NCBI GenBank assembly: GCA_964587625.1
Contig: CAZPLU010000005.1
Span: 1-64,000, forward strand
Source of the DNA: DAOPZJ01 sp964587625
GTDB taxonomy: Bacteria; Bacillota; Clostridia; Oscillospirales; JAKOTC01
Reading direction: 5' to 3'
DNA: 64,000 nucleotides
The notes under the pieces are model-generated. The model was not told the origin of the DNA and made no database searches. It saw nothing but the letters and a program-made list of their open reading frames with translations. The stretch's first letter is position 1. The number at the start of each line of letters is the position of its first letter. Shown here piece after piece: positions 58,458-64,000 of the stretch. A program made the translations under genes and the position numbers.

Positions 58458-60254
58458 ATGAATTCCATATCCAAAGACGAACTCATGAACATCGTCATCG
58501 TCGGGCACGTCGACCACGGCAAGAGCACCGTGATCGGCCGCCTGCTCGCAGACACCGGTTCGCTGCCCGAGGGCAAACTGGAACAGATCAAGGAGATGTG
58601 CCGGCGCAACGCCAAGCCGTTCGAATACGCGTTTTTGCTTGACGCGCTCAAGGATGAGCGCTCGCAGGGCATCACGATCGACACGGCGCGCTGCTTTTTC
58701 AACACCGAAAAGCGCAAGTACATCGTCATCGACGCGCCCGGACACATCGAATTTTTGAAAAACATGATCACCGGCGCCTCCCGTGCCGACGCCGCGCTGC
58801 TGGTCATCGACGCCGCCGAGGGGGTGCGGGAAAACTCCCGCCGCCACGGCTATATGCTGTCGATGCTCGGCATTCGGCAGGTGTGCGTTTTGATCAATAA
58901 AATGGATTTGGTCGATTATGACCGCGCGGTTTTTGAGCGGGTTCAAAATGAATACGGCGAATTTTTGGCCCGGATCGGCATCACGCCCGAGGGTTATATC
59001 CCGGTCAGCGGTATGCAAGGGGACAATATCGCGCTTGACGGAAAAACGAACATGCCCTGGTATGGCGGGCCGACCGTGCTTGACACATTGGATCGGTTCA
59101 TCGCGACCGCGCCGCCCCTCTCCCTGCCGTTCCGCATGCCCGTACAGGACGTCTATAAATTCACCGCCAAGGGCGACGACCGCCGCATCATCGCGGGCAC
59201 GGTCGAGACCGGAAAACTCATGGCCGGCGACGAGCTGGTCTTTTATCCGAGCGGCAAAAAGACCGGCGTCAAACGCATTGAGCCGATGAAATCCGATGAA
59301 GCGCAAGGCATCGCAAAGGCCGGGTATGCCACCGGTTTTACGATGACCGAGCAGATCTACATCCGCCGCGGCGAACTCTGCACCAGAGCAGACGAACCCG
59401 CGCCGCTGGTCGGCAATTTATTGAAGGTCAATATCTTTTGGCTCGGCAACACGCCGATGACCGACGAAAAGTCCTATTTCCTCAAGACCGGTTCGGCCAA
59501 GGTCGAATGCCGGCTCGAGGAGATTCTGAGCGTGATGGACGCCTCGACGCTCCGACAGGTGAAAAAAGACCGCATCGACAAATACGACGTCGCCGAGTGC
59601 ATCCTCTCGACCGACCGCCTTGTTGCCTTTGACAACGTCGGGGAACTGGCCGTGACGGGGCGCTTCGTCATCGTGGACGATTATGAGATCTCGGGCGGCG
59701 GCATCTTCACCGACACCGTCCAAAGCCGCCATCTCGGCACCAAGCGCAAGCTCGAACTGCGCGACATCAAGTGGGAAAAAAGCGCGGTGAGCGTGGCGGA
59801 ACGGCAGCGGCGCTTTGGGCAGAAGCCCGCCATCGTCGTGATCACGGGCGCGGAGCACACCGACAAAAAGACGCCCGCGAAGGCGCTGGAAAAATCCCTG
59901 TTCGAAAACGGAAAAAACGCCTATTACCTCGGCATCGGCAGCGTGCTTTACGGCATGAACGCCGACCTCGACCCGCAAAACCGCGAAAAGCGCGGCTCCG
60001 AGCACATCCGCCGCCTCGCCGAAACCGCGAACATCCTGACCGACGCGGGGCTGATTCTGGTCGTGACCGCCACCGAATTAAGCGAATACGACGTCGAGAC
60101 CATCAAACTGGTCTGCGCCGGAAAGCCGGTGCTCACGGTCTGGCTGGGCGACCCGCATAACACCGACTTGATTTGCGACATGGCGCTGGACGAACACAAC
60201 CCGGACATCAGCCGGGAGATCGCGAAAAAATTGCAAGCAGACGGTATTGTTTAA
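58458..60254 (+). CDS. cysN: Sulfate adenylyltransferase subunit 1 with degenerate APS-kinase-like domain
   Basis: The 598-residue protein is CysN, the GTPase subunit of ATP sulfurylase: IVIVGHVDHGKSTVIGRLL, DERSQGITIDTA, VIDAPGHIEFL and NKMDLVDYD are all intact, followed by two EF-Tu-like beta domains to about residue 445. The last 145 residues align with APS kinase but have lost its active site: the P-loop region reads ITGAEHTDKKTPAKALEKSL (last Gly changed to Asp), the DGDN motif reads GIGS, while ENIRRxAETANILTDAGLI-like structure remains. So it is a CysNC-like fusion with a dead kinase, beside an intact separate CysC. ATGGAG six bases before ATG 58458 decides that start; ATG 58443 lacks a ribosome site. 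Confidence 0.9.
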   Translation: MNSISKDELMNIVIVGHVDHGKSTVIGRLLADTGSLPEGKLEQIKEMCRRNAKPFEYAFLLDALKDERSQGITIDTARCFFNTEKRKYIVIDAPGHIEFLKNMITGASRADAALLVIDAAEGVRENSRRHGYMLSMLGIRQVCVLINKMDLVDYDRAVFERVQNEYGEFLARIGITPEGYIPVSGMQGDNIALDGKTNMPWYGGPTVLDTLDRFIATAPPLSLPFRMPVQDVYKFTAKGDDRRIIAGTVETGKLMAGDELVFYPSGKKTGVKRIEPMKSDEAQGIAKAGYATGFTMTEQIYIRRGELCTRADEPAPLVGNLLKVNIFWLGNTPMTDEKSYFLKTGSAKVECRLEEILSVMDASTLRQVKKDRIDKYDVAECILSTDRLVAFDNVGELAVTGRFVIVDDYEISGGGIFTDTVQSRHLGTKRKLELRDIKWEKSAVSVAERQRRFGQKPAIVVITGAEHTDKKTPAKALEKSLFENGKNAYYLGIGSVLYGMNADLDPQNREKRGSEHIRRLAETANILTDAGLILVVTATELSEYDVETIKLVCAGKPVLTVWLGDPHNTDLICDMALDEHNPDISREIAKKLQADGIV

Positions 60255-60262
60255 ATGCATCA

Positions 60263-60286
60263 AAAAGCGGGGAAATCCTCGCTTTT
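60263..60286 (+). terminator. Terminator of cysC-cysD-cysN operon
   Basis: AAAAGCGGGG-AAAT-CCTCGCTTTT is a 10-bp stem with one G-T pair, ending in the T tract that forms its right arm. Confidence 0.75.
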
Positions 60287-60432
60287 ATAGTTTCATCCGC
60301 CCGATTTTTTCCGAACCGTTCTTCAATTCGTTGAGTTCCAACATGAAGTCGATTTTTCCCTTGAGATATCGCTGTTGTACCATTCCATATCGTGTAAAAG
60401 TCAAGCGGTTTTTACATTTTAATAATTTTTGC

Positions 60433-60455
60433 AAAAAAAAAGTGCCATGAGGCAC
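60433..60455 (-). terminator. Terminator of the candidate small RNA
   Basis: GTGCC-TCAT-GGCAC on the minus strand followed by nine consecutive T. Confidence 0.85.
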
Positions 60456-60537
60456 AAAATAAGGGGTTAAAAGAGAGGGAGATAAACGAACAGCGGCTGC
60501 AGGGCAGCCATGGCCAAAAAATCCGGCCGCACTGTTC
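60433..60537 (-). ncRNA. Candidate small RNA downstream of tadA
   Basis: A sigma-A promoter and a strong terminator frame about 105 bases without a credible reading frame. Hairpins include GGCTGC-CCT-GCAGCC (60494-60508), the outer pairing GAACAG/CTGTTC (60532-60537 with 60488-60493) and the final GTGCC-TCAT-GGCAC followed by nine T. The position, downstream of tadA on the same strand, is where SRP RNA often lies in Firmicutes, but the conserved SRP domain IV sequence (GGAAGxxAGCAGCC) is missing, so I do not call it SRP RNA. Confidence 0.5.
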
Positions 60538-60543
60538 TCATTG

Positions 60544-60572
60544 ATCATACCACAGTCCCTGCGGATTGTCCA
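60544..60572 (-). promoter_or_regulatory. Promoter of the candidate small RNA
   Basis: TGGACA (60567-60572), 17-base spacer, TATGAT (60544-60549) on the minus strand, about 90 bases after the tadA stop. Confidence 0.7.
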
Positions 60573-60661
60573 TACTCTGTCCGATATATTTGGAAAACTT
60601 TTTGAAGTTTGGTTCCCGCGCCAAAACGGGGCTTCGGTTTTTGTGCAATCTGACTACCCGC

Positions 60662-61114
60662 TTATCTTGCGTTTTTAAAAAATTGTTGTAAAAGCGCTTT
60701 GCACTCTTCTTCGAGAACGCCGGATTCGATTTTTACAAGTCCCGAAAACGGCATCGCAAACAGGTTGCAAATCGAAACGCAGCATCCGGTTTTTTCCTCC
60801 CGCGCACCAAAGACGACCCGTTCGACGCGAGAATTGACCATTGCGCCCGCGCACATCGCACACGGCTCCAGCGTCACATAGAGCGTACAGCCGGTCAGCC
60901 GCCAATCGCCGACGGCCTCCGCCGCTCCGCGGATCGCCTCGATCTCGGCGTGCGCCGTGGGATCGTTTCGGCTCTGGCAACGGTTTTGACCCCGCCCGAT
61001 GATTTCACCGTTTTTCACGACAACGGCGCCCACCGGCACGTCCCCGCCCTCGGCGGCGGAGGCGGCCAAAGCAAGCGCCGCGCTCATAAACCCGGGATCA
61101 AATGAGCGAGACAT
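60662..61114 (-). CDS. tadA: tRNA-specific adenosine deaminase
   Basis: The 150-residue zinc enzyme converts A34 of tRNA-Arg(ACG) to inosine. The catalytic motif TAHAEIEAI and the zinc block PCAMCAGAMVNSRV are present, together with the C-terminal NLFAMP...FFK part typical of TadA. Its start overlaps the end of the CPBP protease gene by 17 bases, so translation is coupled. Length is normal. Other cytidine-deaminase-like proteins are excluded by the close TadA pattern. Confidence 0.94.
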   Translation of the reverse strand: MSRSFDPGFMSAALALAASAAEGGDVPVGAVVVKNGEIIGRGQNRCQSRNDPTAHAEIEAIRGAAEAVGDWRLTGCTLYVTLEPCAMCAGAMVNSRVERVVFGAREEKTGCCVSICNLFAMPFSGLVKIESGVLEEECKALLQQFFKNAR

Positions 61115-62153
61115 TCGGAAAAACGCTGTTGAACCAATCCATCACGAGCGTCGTCAACAGGAAGGCCGTAAAGCCGATTAAGACGATGCTGATGAGGACT
61201 GTGGGGGACTTGAAGAAGATACCGTAGCTCCTTTGTCTTCCGGTCAATTCGTACGGCTGCCGTTCGTTTTTCCACGCGCCGGTCTTTTTGGCTGTCGCAG
61301 CCGCATAAATTGCCGCCGCCGCGCCTAACAAGAAGAACGAACCCCAAGCGATATAGGTGGCGATATCACCGGCCTGATCGCCGAATTTTTGGGCGGTGAT
61401 ATTCAATCCGAACGCGACGGTGTTGTTGACGAAATGCAGCAAGATCGGCGCCCAGAGAGAACCGGTATAGACCGCCGCAGCGCCGAGAACCAGACCGAAT
61501 GAAAACGCAAACGGGATCTGGTAGGTATTTCCGTGGATCAAGCCGAACACAAACGCGGAGCATATAATCGCAAAAATGTTGCCGTATCTGCGTAAAATTT
61601 GCAATATCACGCCTCGAAACGCGAATTCTTCAAATATCGAGGCCAACAACGCGGTGCAGATGAACTGGACGATCAGCGCATCAGAGTCCGTGACCGGTGA
61701 GAATGCGGCTTCGAGAATCGGTTCGTATGTGTCCATTTTGATCAGCGAGAGCAGCCGGTCAAAATAGCCCGCGATGTATTGCAGCGCCGGGATACAGCCG
61801 ATCCCCATCAAAATCACCGGTAAAAACGTATGCGGTTTCGGCTTTTCGGCAGAAATCAATTCGGATTTATCGCGCTTTGAGACGAAAAACAGGATAAAAA
61901 ACGGGACGGACATGCTGAGGACATAGACGGCGGCTTGGATCAGCTGTTCGGGAAGCTGACCCACATCGGTCAGCGCAGGCAAGGAGATGATGACGCCGAG
62001 AATGTTTTGCACCGCCAAAAAAATGAGCAGCGACATCCCGATGAGAACGGAGTCCTTACGCAAAAAATATTTCTTCCACTGCTGCTGCAGTTCAGGGTTC
62101 ATGTCCTCGGGCAATTTTTTGTAAAACTCTGTTTTATAATCCGATTTTTCCAT
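61098..62153 (-). CDS. CPBP-family intramembrane metalloprotease
   Basis: The 351-residue membrane protein has eight or so helices and the Abi/CAAX-protease motifs: EEFAFRGVILQILRRYG (EExxxR), FGLIHGN with the catalytic His and HFVNNTVA. Such proteins are related to Rce1 and are often linked to bacteriocin self-protection or unknown peptide processing in Firmicutes. The ATG at 62153 has GGAG 11 bases upstream; codons before it are not membrane-like and overlap no other gene. It shares a transcript with tadA, a common arrangement by overlap only. Confidence 0.85.
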   Translation of the reverse strand: MEKSDYKTEFYKKLPEDMNPELQQQWKKYFLRKDSVLIGMSLLIFLAVQNILGVIISLPALTDVGQLPEQLIQAAVYVLSMSVPFFILFFVSKRDKSELISAEKPKPHTFLPVILMGIGCIPALQYIAGYFDRLLSLIKMDTYEPILEAAFSPVTDSDALIVQFICTALLASIFEEFAFRGVILQILRRYGNIFAIICSAFVFGLIHGNTYQIPFAFSFGLVLGAAAVYTGSLWAPILLHFVNNTVAFGLNITAQKFGDQAGDIATYIAWGSFFLLGAAAAIYAAATAKKTGAWKNERQPYELTGRQRSYGIFFKSPTVLISIVLIGFTAFLLTTLVMDWFNSVFPNVSLI

Positions 62154-62281
62154 CTTGTTTTTTGCTCCGTTTCTTGCCGTTGTGAAGCCATTATACAATA
62201 AACTTGTGATGAATGCAAGAATTTCGGCGGATAACCGGCGGGCGCTATTGAAAACCCAAGACCGGTTTGATTCGGGGCAAT

Positions 62282-62325
62282 AAAAAAGCAGGCGGGGCGC
62301 AAGCCCTTACCCGCTTTTTTAAAAG
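62282..62325 (-). terminator. Terminator of the ABC permease operon
   Basis: On the minus strand AAAAAAGCGGG and CCCGCCTGCTTTTTT frame a GC-rich loop, 20 bases after the permease stop codon. Confidence 0.7.
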
Positions 62326-62346
62326 CAAACCGATTTTCAGCGTTGC

Positions 62347-63246
62347 TCAGCCCTTGATCGAGCCCTTGAGCATGCCCGCCGCGAAGAATTTCTGCATGAA
62401 CGGATAGAGAATGAGAATCGGCAGGAATGAGACGATTGTCATCGCCGCGCCGAGACCGTCCGGGTTCAGCGCGCCCGCGCCTATATTAGAGATGCCCAAC
62501 ACTTCCAATTGCTTCGTCAATTCGGTGATGCGCGTGGGTCCCAGATTTTCAAATAAAATCTCGCGGATTTTAACCGGGAATGTGCGCATCTCGGGTCTGA
62601 TGTTATACAGGATGGAGGGCATATAGGAATTCCAATAGCCGACGGCGGTGAACAGCGTGGTGGCCGAGATGACCGATTTGGACAGCGGGAGTATGATTTT
62701 GGTGAAGACCGTGAACTCTCCGGCTCCGTCGATCTTGGCCGCTTCGAGCAATGATTTGGGCAAAGTCCAAAAGTAGTTTCGGATGATGATCATGTTCATC
62801 GCGCTGATCATGCCGGGGACGATCAGAACCTGGTAGGAGTTCAACCAGCCGATCGCTTTAAATAACAGGAACCCTGCGACCATGCCGCCGTGGACAAACA
62901 TCGGAATGACAATCAGGAAGTAAACCATGTTGATCATGCCGGGCAAATCCCGTTTTGACAGGGAATAAGCGCCCAAGCAGTTGAATATCATCGCACCCAC
63001 AGATCCGACCGCCGTGATGAAGACGCTGTTGAGGAACGGGACGTAAACCGAGGAGTCCTCTACGATCATTTGATAAAACATCATCGAAAACTGTTTGGGG
63101 ATTATCGCGAGGTCAATCGTCGGCGGAGACAAGTCCAAGGAAGTTTTAATGACGAAGATGATCGGGAAGATGAAAAAGATCGCAAAAATCACCATCAAAA
63201 TATTATTGAAAACGCCAAACCTTTTTTCGCCTTTTGTCCGTAACAT
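62347..63246 (-). CDS. Carbohydrate ABC transporter permease, MalG/LplC-like
   Basis: The 299-residue CUT1-type permease has six helices and the EAA motif LEAAKIDGAGEFTVFTKIILPLSK near residue 170, which docks to the ATPase. The C-terminal helix ends in the typical MQKFFAAGMLKGSIKG, a very characteristic end of LplC-type permeases. It forms the channel of an ABC importer for oligosaccharides or similar together with the upstream permease (16 bases apart). Neither the ATPase nor the binding protein is inside the window. A terminator follows. Confidence 0.92.
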   Translation of the reverse strand: MLRTKGEKRFGVFNNILMVIFAIFFIFPIIFVIKTSLDLSPPTIDLAIIPKQFSMMFYQMIVEDSSVYVPFLNSVFITAVGSVGAMIFNCLGAYSLSKRDLPGMINMVYFLIVIPMFVHGGMVAGFLLFKAIGWLNSYQVLIVPGMISAMNMIIIRNYFWTLPKSLLEAAKIDGAGEFTVFTKIILPLSKSVISATTLFTAVGYWNSYMPSILYNIRPEMRTFPVKIREILFENLGPTRITELTKQLEVLGISNIGAGALNPDGLGAAMTIVSFLPILILYPFMQKFFAAGMLKGSIKG

Positions 63247-63262
63247 TTTCCACCCTCCCCTA

Positions 63263-64000
63263 TTAAAAGATTCCGCGGCCGTCGTCGGACAGCTTTTTTG
63301 CGGTCTGGTTGACGATAATCGTCATAATCGCGCCAAATGCCGTCTTAAACAAGCTCATCGAAGATGATAGGCCGAAATTTCCGTCACTGAAGGCGGTGTA
63401 GTAGACCAAAGTATCCAAGACGATCGACACTTCGTTATTGGATGAGTTTCTCAAAACAAACATCGAGTCGAACAGATCGAGAATTCCCCGGAAAGACAAA
63501 ATCAAAACCAAGAGGATGATGCCCTTCAACGCCGGCAGGGTCACATGCCAGGTCTGCCTCCATCTCCCGGCGCCGTCAATGGCGGCGGCCTCATACAGCG
63601 AATGGTCGATCGACGCCATCGTCGCCAAATAGAGGATGGTGCCCCAGCCGACGCCTTTCCACAGCGAGAGCAAGACATACATGAACGGAAACCATTTGGG
63701 GTCGCCCAAAAAGTAGATGCTGTCTCCGCCCAAGGTTACGATCAAGCTGTTGACCCAGCCGTAATCGGGATCCAATAAAATCTTGAAGATGCCGCTGATG
63801 ACAACCCAGTTGATGAAGTGGGGAATCGTCGTCACGGTTTGAATGGCTCTTTTAAAATATTGCGCGCGCATTTCGTTGAAAAGCAGCGCCAACACGATCG
63901 GCGCGGGGAAGTTGATGACGTATCCGAGCGCGGCGTACATGAGGTTGTTGCGCAGCGCCAACGGGAAGTTGGTCATTCTCATGAGCCCGACCAAATTATC
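63263..64000 (-). CDS. Carbohydrate ABC transporter permease, LplB-like (partial)
   Basis: The coding frame runs on to the window edge, so the N-terminus is cut off; about 245 residues are visible. It has the CUT1 permease pattern NLMYAALGYVINFPAPIVLALLFNEM, GLFKILLDPDYGWVN-like loop and the EAA motif LYEAAAIDGAGRWRQTWHVTLPALKGI, and ends KKLSDDGRGIF. A typical LplB has about 300 residues, so roughly 50 are missing. An ATG at 63994 exists but lies inside the conserved domain (VGLxNF region) and is not the true start. It pairs with the MalG-like permease downstream. Confidence 0.9.
   Translation of the reverse strand, partial: DNLVGLMRMTNFPLALRNNLMYAALGYVINFPAPIVLALLFNEMRAQYFKRAIQTVTTIPHFINWVVISGIFKILLDPDYGWVNSLIVTLGGDSIYFLGDPKWFPFMYVLLSLWKGVGWGTILYLATMASIDHSLYEAAAIDGAGRWRQTWHVTLPALKGIILLVLILSFRGILDLFDSMFVLRNSSNNEVSIVLDTLVYYTAFSDGNFGLSSSMSLFKTAFGAIMTIIVNQTAKKLSDDGRGIF

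Noticed and set aside
60285..60548. An 87-codon open frame on the minus strand over the candidate small RNA
   Set aside because: It has no ribosome site, begins right at the transcript start, runs through a strong terminator and its translation is not protein-like.
60433..60660. SRP RNA (ffs) downstream of tadA
   Set aside because: The position fits, but the GGAAG...AGCAGCC core of domain IV is not found on either strand.

Overview
The window reads as chromosomal DNA of an anaerobic, probably spore-forming Firmicute of the class Clostridia (an Oscillospirales-like lineage is my best guess). The grounds are the germination/spore gene ytfJ beside scpA/scpB and dacF, an IreB-type phosphoprotein, ECF-type vitamin transport (BioY, FolT), a tetrahydrofolate riboswitch, many Ser-rich lipoproteins and a BlaI/M56 pair. 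Gene density is high, base composition is moderately GC-rich, and most operons use ATGA start/stop overlaps. I saw no tRNA, rRNA, CRISPR array, insertion sequence or phage module.

Layout. 0.1-5.7 kb (minus): M50 protease, scpA, scpB, DUF2953 protein, ytfJ, dacF, a pseudouridine synthase and a small protein. 5.9-9.9 kb (minus): blaI-like repressor and a very large M56 (BlaR1-like) protein whose C-terminal half is four tandem repeats; the promoter carries two operator-like dyads. 10.0-12.2 kb (plus): rpmB and an acyl-CoA synthetase. 12.3-14.3 kb (minus): THF riboswitch and one ORF fusing FolC to the folate transporter subunit FolT. 14.4-16.6 kb (minus): M15 carboxypeptidase and a sialidase-like protein. 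16.8-22.4 kb (plus): HAD phosphatase, a GHL10-type lipoprotein and a membrane-anchored amidase. 22.6 kb: a Cys-rich three-repeat peptide. 22.9-27.7 kb (minus): mscL, M23 lipoprotein and two MutS-like ATPases. 27.9-34.7 kb (minus): TIM-barrel hydrolase-like protein, IreB, a broken gene, three lipoproteins and a UroD-like protein.

34.8-39.5 kb (plus): PHP phosphatase, Lrp regulator plus aminotransferase, phosphoglycerate mutase, argH. 39.7-40.1 kb: a strong promoter followed by a heavily structured, unassigned RNA-like locus, then a tiny membrane peptide on the other strand. 40.4-48.9 kb: AI-2E-family permease, a second acyl-CoA synthetase, azlCD, a GPH sugar symporter, a pyrophosphatase-like protein, and an ECF sigma factor with its membrane partner. 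49.0-56.6 kb (minus): GNAT, exo/endonuclease-phosphatase, glutamate dehydrogenase, bioY, GH38 mannosidase, an MltG-like lipoprotein and a PAPS-type sulfotransferase. 56.8-60.3 kb (plus): cysC, cysD, cysN. 60.4-62.2 kb (minus): a candidate small RNA, tadA and a CPBP membrane protease. 62.3-64 kb (minus): two CUT1-type ABC permeases, the last cut by the window edge.

The parts I find most unusual are: (1) riboswitch-controlled FolC-FolT, which joins folate uptake to retention in one chain; (2) a PAPS-making operon divergent from a sulfotransferase, with no PAPS or sulfite reductase in view, whose CysN carries a degraded APS-kinase-like domain beside an intact CysC; (3) paired MutS-like ATPases with Asn in place of the Walker B Asp, co-transcribed with mscL and an M23 peptidase; (4) the structured 39.7-40.1 kb RNA locus; (5) the M56 protein with a repeat sensor; (6) the Cys-rich repeat peptide.
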